This document shows, piece by piece, positions 38,047 to 46,361 of a DNA stretch of 64,000 bases; positions within the stretch are counted from its first letter, which is position 1; every line of letters starts with the position of its first letter. Under the pieces are notes generated by a model that saw only the letters and a list, made by a program, of their open reading frames with translations, searched no databases and was not told where the DNA came from. Origin of the DNA: an uncultured Clostridia bacterium (GTDB lineage: Bacteria > Bacillota > Clostridia > TANB77 > CAG-508); the NCBI GenBank assembly GCA_948485625.1, contig CAOMRW010000002.1:1-64000 (forward strand), written 5' to 3'. The translations under genes and the position numbers were made by a program.

Positions 38047-38568
38047 TTAATATTCTTTCTTGTCTCTGATTTCAAAGGCAAAATAAGATTTATATGGTTT
38101 TAACTTACATTTACCCCTTACTTCATTTGTTCTTTCATCAAAATAAAGTATTGGTTTTAATTCTTCTGTAGTTTCTGGATCTATTATACAAATAGGTCTT
38201 TTTAAATTCGGTGTATATTTAAAATCTTTTACTTCTTTTTCTTCTTCTGAATATATGCTATCAAATTTAAGTGGCATTGGTTTTTTGCTTATTGAAATTT
38301 TATCATCAACCATTACTGCTGTATTGACAACTACTCTTTCATTTGCAAAAGATAATATTAATAATTCATCTTCTTGTGTTGGGAAGTCTACATAAAATGT
38401 TTTTCTTTTCATATTTCCCCTAATCTCTTCTGTATAATCTAATCTATCAACTGTATATTTTGGATATTCCTTTAAATATTCTTTTGGCGTTTTATTTATT
38501 TGATATATAACTGTATTTACTCCTTCTGGATCAGTTATACTAAAATGTTTTCCTTGCCACGTTTCCAT
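38047..38568 (-). CDS. Conjugative-element associated protein of unknown function
   Basis: A 173-residue, beta-rich soluble protein, starting METWQGKHFSITDPEGVNTV. It contains FYVDFPTQEDELLILSFANE and IDPETTEELKPILYFDERTNEV. No family is recognised. It is the first gene of the three-gene unit ending in the VirD4-like pseudogene. GAGGTG precedes the ATG. It lies next to the second candidate toxin-antitoxin module. Confidence 0.6.
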   Translation of the reverse strand: METWQGKHFSITDPEGVNTVIYQINKTPKEYLKEYPKYTVDRLDYTEEIRGNMKRKTFYVDFPTQEDELLILSFANERVVVNTAVMVDDKISISKKPMPLKFDSIYSEEEKEVKDFKYTPNLKRPICIIDPETTEELKPILYFDERTNEVRGKCKLKPYKSYFAFEIRDKKEY

Positions 38569-38820
38569 AATTTACACCTCACTTCTATGTTTCAGTCCAT
38601 AGTTCGTCTTTTGTTTCATCACTATTTATAATTATAGCCAATTTCTAGGGATTTGTCAACACTTTTATGTAAATTTGAGTAATAAATAAAAATCGCTATT
38701 TAAAATATGTAGTAATAGAAAAGTTATTAATTCTTCCTCACTAGTTTTTGGAGAAATTTTTATATATTTTTTATATATTAACTCTGGAATGTCTTTTTTT
38801 AGGTAACTCATACAAATCAC

Positions 38821-38849
38821 TTGCATAAAATAAAAGTATATGCTATAAT
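38821..38849 (+). promoter_or_regulatory. Promoter of candidate antitoxin RNA 2
   Basis: TTGCAT (38821-38826), 17-base spacer and perfect TATAAT (38844-38849) pointing toward the hydrophobic peptide gene on the other strand. Confidence 0.7.
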
Positions 38850-38855
38850 ATTTAT

Positions 38856-38925
38856 ATCAAGCAAATAGTAAAATTTAGGAACAAAACAATAAAAACCCTC
38901 GTAGCTGCTACTACGAGGGGTTTTG
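38856..38925 (+). ncRNA. Candidate small antisense RNA (type I antitoxin 2)
   Basis: Runs from the promoter at 38821-38849 to the hairpin at 38896-38919, which on this strand is followed by GTTTTGC. It would overlap the 3' end of the peptide mRNA. No ORF with a ribosome binding site lies in it. Confidence 0.5.
38896..38919. terminator. Shared terminator hairpin of module 2
   Basis: CCCTCGTAG pairs with CTACGAGGG around six bases. On the minus strand it is followed by TTTTTATTG, ending the peptide mRNA; on the plus strand by GTTTTGC. Confidence 0.8.
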
Positions 38926-39018
38926 CTATTTATGTAATTTTTCAATTATCTCTATTGCTAGAATAACTACATCAACTACAACAGCAAATATCTTTAGTAT
39001 AATTTTTGCTAGGAACAT
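38926..39018 (-). CDS. Hydrophobic 30-residue peptide, candidate type I toxin
   Basis: MFLAKIILKIFAVVVDVVIL followed by AIEIIEKLHK: one membrane helix flanked by Lys, a classic small membrane toxin form. It has a perfect AGGAGG (39028-39033) nine bases before the ATG. Just upstream in the leader, TTCAAG and CTTGAA can form a hairpin next to the ribosome binding site, as in type I toxin mRNAs that limit their own translation. Promoter at 39068-39096. The module borders the conjugative remnant on its right side, mirroring the one at 35.1-35.3 kb. Confidence 0.65.
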   Translation of the reverse strand: MFLAKIILKIFAVVVDVVILAIEIIEKLHK

Positions 39019-39067
39019 TATGTTTTGCCTCCTTTCTTCAAGATTTCCTTGAAATAAGGATAGGCTT

Positions 39068-39096
39068 ATTATATATCAAAGCACATACATTGTCTA
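39068..39096 (-). promoter_or_regulatory. Promoter of candidate toxin 2
   Basis: On the minus strand TAGACA (39091-39096), 17-base spacer, perfect TATAAT (39068-39073). The transcript would have a leader of about 43 bases before the ATG at 39018. Confidence 0.75.
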
Positions 39097-39142
39097 TAAC
39101 TTTTTATAATTCATTAATAAATATTAACTAATAGTGTTTTAA

Positions 39143-40012
39143 TTACTCTCCCCTTGGATTAAAACTTGACATTTCCTTTAATTTTTCAAACATCTCTTGT
39201 TCATCCAATTCCAAGTTTTTAGGAACCATTATCTTAACATCTGCTATTAAATCTCCTCTACCACCTTTTCCATCTTTATAACCTTTATTAGGTATTTTTA
39301 CTTTTTCACCGCTCTGTATTCCTTGTGGTATATAAACTTTAGTTTCACCATCAATAGTTTTTATATTAACTCTTGTTCCTAAAGCAGCCTCCCATGGTGT
39401 AAGTTTCAAATCTGTACATAAATCACATCCAAATAATTTAAATACTCTATTATTTTCTATATCTATTTTTATAAATAAATCTCCATTTTTTCCACCATTA
39501 CTTCCAGCTTTCCCTTGTCCAATTAATCTTATTTTTTCTCCATTTCTAATACCCTCTGGAATCTTTACTGAAAATGTTTTCATTTTTCCTTCTACAGTTC
39601 TTAAAGAAATTTTCTTTTCTAGACCATAAAAAGCATCTTCCAAACTTACCTTTATCTCTGTTTCTACATTTTCTCCTTTTATCGGGTTTTTTTGTTTTTT
39701 TACTTTATCTCTATCTATATTTTCTACATTTCCTAAAAACATATCAAAAATATTTCTTCCTTTAATATTTTGATAGTTCTTTACATTATTTTTTGAATTC
39801 CAAATCCTATCATATTTTCTTTTAGAAGCTGGAACAGATAAAGTTCTATATGCTTCATTTATATCTTTTATTCTTTCTTCTGCTAATAAATCTCCAACAT
39901 TTAAGTCTGGATGATATTTTTTAGCTGCTAATCTATATGCACTTTTTATTTCATCAATTGAAACTCTACTAGTCTCTAATCCCAACAATTTATAATAATC
40001 TTTATATTTCAT
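39143..40012 (-). CDS. DnaJ/CbpA-type J-domain co-chaperone
   Basis: A 289-residue Hsp40 that stimulates DnaK. The J domain spans residues 1-70 with HPD at about 34-36 (KKYHPDLNVGD). The zinc finger of true DnaJ is missing; the two C-terminal substrate-binding beta domains are present (VETEIKVSLEDAFYG, then DLFIKIDIENNRVFKLFGCD, and GEKVKIPNKGYKDGKGGRGDLIADVKI). This is the CbpA-like type II architecture. GGGAGG precedes the ATG. It is monocistronic. Confidence 0.85.
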   Translation of the reverse strand: MKYKDYYKLLGLETSRVSIDEIKSAYRLAAKKYHPDLNVGDLLAEERIKDINEAYRTLSVPASKRKYDRIWNSKNNVKNYQNIKGRNIFDMFLGNVENIDRDKVKKQKNPIKGENVETEIKVSLEDAFYGLEKKISLRTVEGKMKTFSVKIPEGIRNGEKIRLIGQGKAGSNGGKNGDLFIKIDIENNRVFKLFGCDLCTDLKLTPWEAALGTRVNIKTIDGETKVYIPQGIQSGEKVKIPNKGYKDGKGGRGDLIADVKIMVPKNLELDEQEMFEKLKEMSSFNPRGE

Positions 40013-40059
40013 TTAACATCCTCCCAAAATTAGGTAGATATATTATATCACAAAATAGA

Positions 40060-40088
40060 AAAAAATCCATACGTTTTATGGATTTTTT
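40060..40088 (-). terminator. Terminator of the AAA-ATPase/PD-(D/E)XK gene
   Basis: AAAAAATCCATA pairs with TATGGATTTTTT around a five-base loop, directly after the stop at 40090. Confidence 0.8.
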
Positions 40089-40089
40089 A

Positions 40090-41758
40090 TTAAAATGTTT
40101 CCATTTTTACTTGTTTTCCATTAAAGCAAAATACCATTTTTGTAATATTAGAAAATCCTCTCTCTTTCAGATTTTCTTCATATTTTTTATTATCAATTTG
40201 TTTTTTAGCATTCTCTATTGTTTTTTCTAATGTTTCTTCTTTTTCATCTTCTAAAACCTTAAACTCTATAATAAAACTATTTGCATTTTTATCTTTTGGC
40301 TCTAGCATTATATCATATCTTCCATACCCTGATTCTCTATTTGAATTCACATAGTATGTATCCCTTAATCCAACTAACATCCCTAGTACAAATGCATGAT
40401 AAAAATTCTCTGCTGTGTTTTCTCCTACATCCATATAACTAAACATTTCTCTTACTAGTACTTTGAATTTTTTTTCAAACTCTTCAAGATTTAATGTTAC
40501 TAAATCATTTAATATACTTTTTAAATTATTTCCTACTACTTTATCATTAAACCAATTTCTTATTATTCCTCTAAATAATTCTTTTATCTCTTTGTTTGGT
40601 ATTTTTACTTTATATAGCCCCTCTGAAATATCTATTGTTTCTACTACCTTTAAATAGCCTGTCCCTAGTAATAATCCCCATATATTATTTTCATTTTTTT
40701 CTATTCCAACTATTACTGTTTCTTGATCTAAATATACCTCAATTGCTTCATCATTTAATAATCTTTCTATTTTTTCTTTCAATATCAAAGAATTTTCCAA
40801 TATTATTTTTATTAAATCATTTGAACTTGTATTCACCCAATATGGAATCAACTCTCTTCTTTTTAAATAGTTTAATATGCTCCATGGATTATAAATTCCA
40901 TTTGTATTACCTATTCTATAACCATCATACCATCTTTTTATTTCCTCTTTATCATCTTGAATTTGGAAGTCCTCTACAACTTTATCCATTTCTTTTTCTG
41001 TAATTCCAAAATCATTACTAAACTCATCATTTAAAACTGTATATACATCAAAATTATTTGCTCCGACTAAATATACTCTCTTTTGCGACTCTACTTACAC
41101 CTGTTATTACTGTTTTCTCTAAATATGGGTTATCTTTGAATGTTGTCCCAAAAAATGTCTTAAAAAATTTTATAGATTCATCATAATATCCTTCTACATA
41201 AAAATTTTGCAATGGTACATCATATTCATCCAGAAATAGCATTACTGGTCTATTATAGTATCTATTTAAATATTTTGAAAGTTGTTTTACACTATTTTTC
41301 AATACATTTTCATCTGCTCTAAACCATAATATATCATTTATCTGTTCCTTTTCTTCAGGATATATTATATCACTATCTAATAAATATCTATGTTCTTGAT
41401 ACATATCTGATATTGCAGATTTTAAATTTAATAGCATTTTTTCATAAGTAGTATCATTTACATCCTTTAATGTCATATATATACATGGATATGCTCCTAA
41501 TTTAGATATATATTTTTCTTCTTGTTCTAATATTTTTAACCCATTGAATAATTCTCTATTATCTTTTTGTGAACAATCAAAATAATATCTTAGCATACTC
41601 ATATTTAATGTCTTACCAAATCTTCGTGGTCTTGTTACTAAAATTACACTAGATTGATTATCTATAATATCTTTAATATATAAAGATTTATCTATAAAAT
41701 AATTATCTCTCGTTCTTAACATTTTAAAATCACTAACTCCGATTCCAATTCCCTGCAT
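40090..41758 (-). pseudogene. AAA-ATPase-like / PD-(D/E)XK family protein, frameshifted
   Basis: Member of the large family with an AAA-ATPase-like N-terminus and a PD-(D/E)XK nuclease-like C-terminus, common in Clostridia and Bacteroides and of unknown role. N-terminal ORF (41758 to 41054): FIDKSLYIKDIIDNQSSVIL and Walker A-like RPRRFGKTLNMSML near residue 43, then VMLFLDEYDVPLQNF. C-terminal ORF (ending at 40090): RWYDGYRIGNTNGIYNPWSIL and the nuclease-like core YGRYDIMLEPKD..SFIIEFKV. The frames switch near 41065: dropping one base there joins IFSGANNFDVYTV and gives a single 555-residue protein, the expected family length. GGAAGGTG precedes the ATG at 41758. Confidence 0.85.
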
Positions 41759-42134
41759 TTTAACACCTTCCTTTTCTAGTATTTCTCTATATTTTAGATT
41801 TATTCTACTATAAAAAAATATAAATTTCAACAGTTTTGAAAATTTATTTAAACTTTTAAATAAACATTGACAAATACAACAATATTTATTTAAATTATAT
41901 AAGATAGTGAAACATATATAATTTCAGATAATTTTTCCTGTGTTAAGTTTGTTTCTTTTTAACTTAATTCTTTCTCCAATTTCTATATAATTTAATTCGT
42001 ACATAAAAACCCTTATTATTATAATATTTTATAGTGAAAGAAAAATAAACAAAATCACCTTAACGTATTGAAGTTCATTTATAAGTGTACTAAAATATTT
42101 TTAACTTAAAGCAAAAGAAGAGGAAAAAATAATT
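41759..42134. other. Divergent AT-rich region
   Basis: Between the leftward ATPase pseudogene and the rightward prepilin gene. A TTGACA is present at 41867-41872 but without a good -10 at the right distance. GAAGAGGAAA before 42135 is the ribosome binding site of the prepilin gene. Nothing else is evident. Confidence 0.35.
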
Positions 42135-43259
42135 ATGAAGAAAAATAGAAATAAAGGAATAACATTAATAGCATTAGTTATAACGATAATAATTCTGTTA
42201 GTCTTAGCAGGAATATCAATAGCAAGTCTAATAGGAAGTGGAGTATTTGAAAGAGCAAAAGAATCAAAAGAAAAATCAGAACAAGCACAAATAAAAGAAG
42301 AAATAGAAATGGTGATAATGGACATACAAGTAGAAGAAATATCAAAGGGAAACAATGTAACATTAGAATTGCTAGAAAAAGTGTTACCAAATAAATTAAA
42401 AGACATTGAAACTGAATTAAGTAATGAAAAAATAGATGGAACATATAAAGGCTACATCTATACAATAGATAAAAATTTAAAGGTAACAATAAATAACCAA
42501 ATGACTGAAGAAGAAGAAAAAAGACTTTCAATAAAAGCTAGTTATACTTTTTTAAAATTACCAACAAATGAAAATGATATGAATGCTAAAATTAACTTAA
42601 AAATAAATAGTAAAAATTTAATAACTAATATTACATATCCAGATGGAACTTCATTTGAAAACAATGATGAAAGACAAGAAATAGAGCAGGAATTAAATGT
42701 TACTTTAAATACAGAATATATAATAAAATGTACATTAAGTGATAACAGTATTGTAAATAAAAAAATAACTATACCTATAAGTGAACTCCTTATTACAAAA
42801 ATGATAAATAATACAACAAATGACAAATCAGAAACAATTGCTAACATAACATCTGATACATATTTCAGTCAAGAATATTTACCTTATTATGCATTTGACC
42901 GAAATATTACTACTTCTTGGTGTACTGAAGCTAATGCAGTATTTCCGCAAAATTTGTATTATGAATTTACAGATGGTAAAAAAAGGAAAGTAGAAAATGT
43001 GCAATTTACAACAGATTTTATTGCACATCATAATGCATATGATGTACAAGTATATGGAACTAACGATGATATAAATTGGTTCCCAATAATTGAAAGAACG
43101 ACATTACCATTAAAATATGGGGAAAATTATACTGTATTAAATGGACTTTCTAACGAATCATTTAAAAAATTCAAATTTACCTGTTATAACTATTCTTTTA
43201 GTGTATATGCTGATGCAGCTATTTGGGATGTTCAAATGTATGGAAAAGTAGTAAATTAA
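42135..43259 (+). CDS. Prepilin-like protein with discoidin (F5/8 type C)-like C-terminus
   Basis: A 374-residue protein. Residues 5-30 are the same prepilin-like signal as in the other two genes (NKGITLIALVITIIILLVLA), with SGVFERAKESKEKSEQAQIK after it. The middle is helical then beta-rich. The C-terminal 140 residues resemble a coagulation factor 5/8 (discoidin) domain: YYAFDRNITTSWCTEANAVF, YYEFTDGKKRKVENVQFTT, YDVQVYGTNDDINW and a final WDVQMYGKV. Such domains bind sugars or lipids. The +5 Glu of classical pilins is absent. It is a monocistronic gene facing away from its leftward neighbour. I infer a surface or secreted binding protein. Confidence 0.78.
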   Translation: MKKNRNKGITLIALVITIIILLVLAGISIASLIGSGVFERAKESKEKSEQAQIKEEIEMVIMDIQVEEISKGNNVTLELLEKVLPNKLKDIETELSNEKIDGTYKGYIYTIDKNLKVTINNQMTEEEEKRLSIKASYTFLKLPTNENDMNAKINLKINSKNLITNITYPDGTSFENNDERQEIEQELNVTLNTEYIIKCTLSDNSIVNKKITIPISELLITKMINNTTNDKSETIANITSDTYFSQEYLPYYAFDRNITTSWCTEANAVFPQNLYYEFTDGKKRKVENVQFTTDFIAHHNAYDVQVYGTNDDINWFPIIERTTLPLKYGENYTVLNGLSNESFKKFKFTCYNYSFSVYADAAIWDVQMYGKVVN

Positions 43260-43276
43260 AAAACTGAAAAACAAAA

Positions 43277-43320
43277 AAATTCCTTAAAATACATTTATGT
43301 TATTTTTAAGGAATCTTTTT
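43277..43320 (+). terminator. Terminator of the discoidin-like prepilin gene
   Basis: AAAAAATTCCTTAAAAT pairs with ATTTTTAAGGAATCTTTTT across an 11-base loop; T-rich DNA follows. Confidence 0.75.
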
Positions 43321-43681
43321 GTTTAAGAATATACGAAAATATTTAAATGATATCTTTTTTCAATATATTTTTCTTTCTTCCATGCTTGAAATTATAACTT
43401 CATCTTTTTTCTTCCGATAATCTCTAAAAAAGTATTTTTCACTTTATTTATTGATACTTGATTTAATTTCTGACTTAACAACTCTAATTTTTCTCTCTTC
43501 CATACTCCTCTAATACAAAGTAATACTTTAATGCAAAATAGCTTGTACATATTTTATTAAAGTATTACTTTGGAATCAAACTATTAATCCCATAGTAATA
43601 CTCTTATTCATTAATCATAAATTTTGCATTTTATAATAAAACTTACTATTTTCTTCTATTATTCATTTATTAATCAAAAAT
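43321..43681. other. Intergenic region with a decayed small ORF and a 17-bp inverted repeat
   Basis: On the minus strand short frames MEERKIRVVKSEIKSSINK and VKNTFLEIIGRKKDEVIISS lie end to end in different frames with AGAGGAG upstream of the first; together they look like a decayed small gene. Beside it, CAAAGTAATACTTTAAT and ATTAAAGTATTACTTTG (about 43517-43574) form a perfect inverted repeat around some 23 bases. No other feature is evident. Confidence 0.35.
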
Positions 43682-44740
43682 CTATAGAGCTAGCTCAATT
43701 AATTTATCTAATAACTCACTATACCCAATACCCACATAATCAAAAAGTTTTGGATACATACTAATACTAGTAAATCCTGGTAAAGTATTTATCTCATTAA
43801 TAAAAACCTTATCTGTATCATTCTCTATAAAAAAGTCCACACGAGACAATCCTTTCCCATCAATCGCCTTAAAAGCTTTTATAGCTAGTTCTCTAATTTC
43901 ATTTGATTTCTCATCAGAAATATTAGTAGGAATCAACACCTTTGATTCTTGATTATTATATTTTGCATCATAACTATAAAATTCGTCAGCAGCTTTAATT
44001 TCTCCTACACATGAACTAATAACTTCTTCATTTCCTAAAACTGCACATTCAACTTCTCTACCAATAATTCCTTCTTCTATTAAAATTTTTCTATCAAACA
44101 TTGAAGCTTCCACTATAGCTTCTCTTAATTCATCTTTACTATTAACTTTGCTTATTCCAACACTTGAACCAGAATTTGATGGCTTCACAAACATAGGAAA
44201 CTTCAATTTATTTATTATTATATCAGAAATATCTTCTAAATCTAAAATAGTTTCATTAAATTCCTCATCAATATAAATATATTTTTCATCAAAACTTCTT
44301 AAATAAACATATTTAGTCTGACTTATACCAGCCTTATCAAAAGCAATTTTTGAATAAACTTTATCCATTCCAACACTAGAAGCTAAAACTCCACACCCAA
44401 CATATGGTATCTTTAATAATTCAAAAAGACCTTGTATTGTACCATCTTCTCCATATAATCCATGTAATACAGGAAAAACAACATCAAGAGATTTTAAAAA
44501 TTCAATAACATTATCTATATGTATTTTATCTTTTAGTTCTTCTCCTACTACCTCATTCTCTTCTAAATTATTGACATTAAACCATTCTCCATTTTTATCT
44601 ATATAAATTGAATAAATATTATATTTTTCTTTATTTAGATGTTTTATAACTGAAACACCAGATACACAAGAAACTTCATTTTCTGTTGACATTCCACCAA
44701 ATATAACACCTAATTTTAACTTTTCCAAAATATTAATCAT
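43682..44740 (-). CDS. ddl: D-alanine--D-alanine ligase
   Basis: ATP-grasp enzyme that makes the D-Ala-D-Ala dipeptide for peptidoglycan. Family motifs: KLGVIFGGMSTENEVSCVSG at the start, HGLYGEDGTIQGLFELL, PYVGCGVLASSVGMDK, FVKPSNSGSSVGISKV, and FINEINTLPGFTSISMYP at the end, which carries the metal and substrate residues. Around 350 residues. Start choice is uncertain: the ATG at 44740 abuts the AAGGAG site, so the TTG at 44728 (LEKLKLGV) may be the real one. It is translationally linked to murF, whose stop lies just upstream at 44760. Confidence 0.94.
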   Translation of the reverse strand: MINILEKLKLGVIFGGMSTENEVSCVSGVSVIKHLNKEKYNIYSIYIDKNGEWFNVNNLEENEVVGEELKDKIHIDNVIEFLKSLDVVFPVLHGLYGEDGTIQGLFELLKIPYVGCGVLASSVGMDKVYSKIAFDKAGISQTKYVYLRSFDEKYIYIDEEFNETILDLEDISDIIINKLKFPMFVKPSNSGSSVGISKVNSKDELREAIVEASMFDRKILIEEGIIGREVECAVLGNEEVISSCVGEIKAADEFYSYDAKYNNQESKVLIPTNISDEKSNEIRELAIKAFKAIDGKGLSRVDFFIENDTDKVFINEINTLPGFTSISMYPKLFDYVGIGYSELLDKLIELAL

Positions 44741-44759
44741 CTCCTTCAAAATATAACCA

Positions 44760-46154
44760 TTAATTTTTTGCAAGGCTTTCTGCTATCTCAAAAAACCTCA
44801 TTCCATTTGAAGCTTTAAATAAAATAGCATCTCCGTCTTTCCAATTTTCCTTAATAAAAGTATCTATTTTTCTCTTATCTTCAAAATAAAAAATATTACA
44901 AGAATCCATTCCATTTTTCTCGGCTTCTTCTGCAATATATTTTGCATTTTCTCCACTACAAATTAGAATATCTATATCATTTTCAGTAACTTCTTTTCCA
45001 ACTTTTTCATGAAGCTCCTTTGAATATTCACCAAGTTCAAACATATCTCCTAATACTGCAATCTTCCTATTGTTCTTTAATGCACTCAAATATTTTAAAG
45101 ATGCTTGCATTGATTCAAAACTTGCATTATAACTATCATTTATAATTGTCACTCCATTTTTCAATTCTGTTATATCCATTCTTTTTTTAGTTAGCTCAAA
45201 TGTTTCAATTCCTCTTTTTATTTGTTCAATACTTAGTCCCAATATATTTCCAACAGTAGCAGCACACAATGCATTATATACAAAATGAATTCCTCCTACT
45301 GGAACTAATACTTTAAATCTTTCTCCTTTTAAATTACAAACGAATTCACTGTTATTTTCATTTAAAACAATATCTTCTGCCATAACTTCAGATTTGTTTT
45401 CAATTCCATATGTATATATTTTTATATCTTTGCTTTTTAAAGATAAATCATGCAACAAATCATTATCATTATTAACAACTAATAACTTTTTTTCCATTCC
45501 ATCTAATATTTCTAACTTAGCTTTCAGAATATTCTCTCTAGAACCTAAATTACCAATATGTGATGTCCCTATATTAGTAATAACTGAAATTGTTGGTTTA
45601 GCTATTTGAGTTAATTCACTTATTTCTCCAAAATGATTCATCCCCATTTCAATTACAGCTGATTGATGGTTTTCAAGTCTAAATATTGTAAATGGCAATC
45701 CTATATTATTATTATTATTCCCTTGTGTCTTTAATGTTTCATATTTTTGAGAAACAACATTTGCTATTATATCTTTTGTACTTGTTTTCCCTACACTTCC
45801 TGTTATACCAACAACTGGAAAATTCTCTCCATATAAACTTCTTTTATATTTTGCAATATCAGAAATTGCCTTAATTGTATCTTCTACTTCTATAATATTT
45901 CTATCTTCCAAGCCACTTAACTCTTCTTTTGTAAAATCCACACCTTGTATTATTACAGTACTAGCACCTTTTTCAAATGCTTGCTTCCAAAGTAGATTTC
46001 CATCAAAATTTTCTCCTTTTATTCCTATATATGTATCACCTGGATTTATTATTCTTGTATCTTTACAAAATTCTCTACATTCTGAATTGATATTTCCTTT
46101 TATTAATGTTCCTTTTGTTACATCTATTATTTCTTTTATTTTCATTTTTTTCAT
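44760..46154 (-). CDS. murF: UDP-N-acetylmuramoyl-tripeptide--D-alanyl-D-alanine ligase
   Basis: Adds the D-Ala-D-Ala made by the next gene product to the UDP-MurNAc tripeptide. ATP-binding GITGSVGKTSTKDII is near residue 118, followed by TQGNNNNNIGLPFTIF, VIEMGMNHFGEISEL and TNIGTSHIGNLGSRENI of the Mur ligase core, and INDSYNASFESMQASL and AVLGDMFELGEYSKELHE of the C-terminal domain. Length 464. TAGGTG precedes the ATG. It forms an operon with ddl. Confidence 0.95.
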   Translation of the reverse strand: MKKMKIKEIIDVTKGTLIKGNINSECREFCKDTRIINPGDTYIGIKGENFDGNLLWKQAFEKGASTVIIQGVDFTKEELSGLEDRNIIEVEDTIKAISDIAKYKRSLYGENFPVVGITGSVGKTSTKDIIANVVSQKYETLKTQGNNNNNIGLPFTIFRLENHQSAVIEMGMNHFGEISELTQIAKPTISVITNIGTSHIGNLGSRENILKAKLEILDGMEKKLLVVNNDNDLLHDLSLKSKDIKIYTYGIENKSEVMAEDIVLNENNSEFVCNLKGERFKVLVPVGGIHFVYNALCAATVGNILGLSIEQIKRGIETFELTKKRMDITELKNGVTIINDSYNASFESMQASLKYLSALKNNRKIAVLGDMFELGEYSKELHEKVGKEVTENDIDILICSGENAKYIAEEAEKNGMDSCNIFYFEDKRKIDTFIKENWKDGDAILFKASNGMRFFEIAESLAKN

Positions 46155-46225
46155 ATAATCACCTACTCATATTATTCTTGTTAGATTATATGCTTTTTTT
46201 ATTTTTTTTGCAATCAATAATATTA

Positions 46226-46337
46226 AAAAAATCTGTCATAATCAAAAGCCAGGTCTTTCCCTCTTACTTTTATATATATAAAAGTAAGGATTAAAGACCT
46301 GGCCTCTCATTACTATCATATTAACACAGACTTTTTT
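46226..46337. repeat. Large structured element E3, copy 2
   Basis: Nested inverted repeats: GCCAGGTCTTT (46248-46258) with AAAGACCTGGC (46293-46303), and inside it a 26-base palindrome CTTACTTTTAT..ATAAAAGTAAG (46263-46288). It starts AAAAAATCTGT and ends ACAGACTTTTTTAT, as copy 1 at 23117-23220 does. It lies between murF and a prepilin gene. Confidence 0.7.
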
Positions 46338-46361
46338 ATGGCCCTTTTTTTTACATAAGTT

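Noticed and set aside
35606..38568. A complete integrative conjugative element
   Set aside because: No relaxase, VirB4-like ATPase, integrase or attachment sites are present; only the coupling protein and two unknown genes remain.
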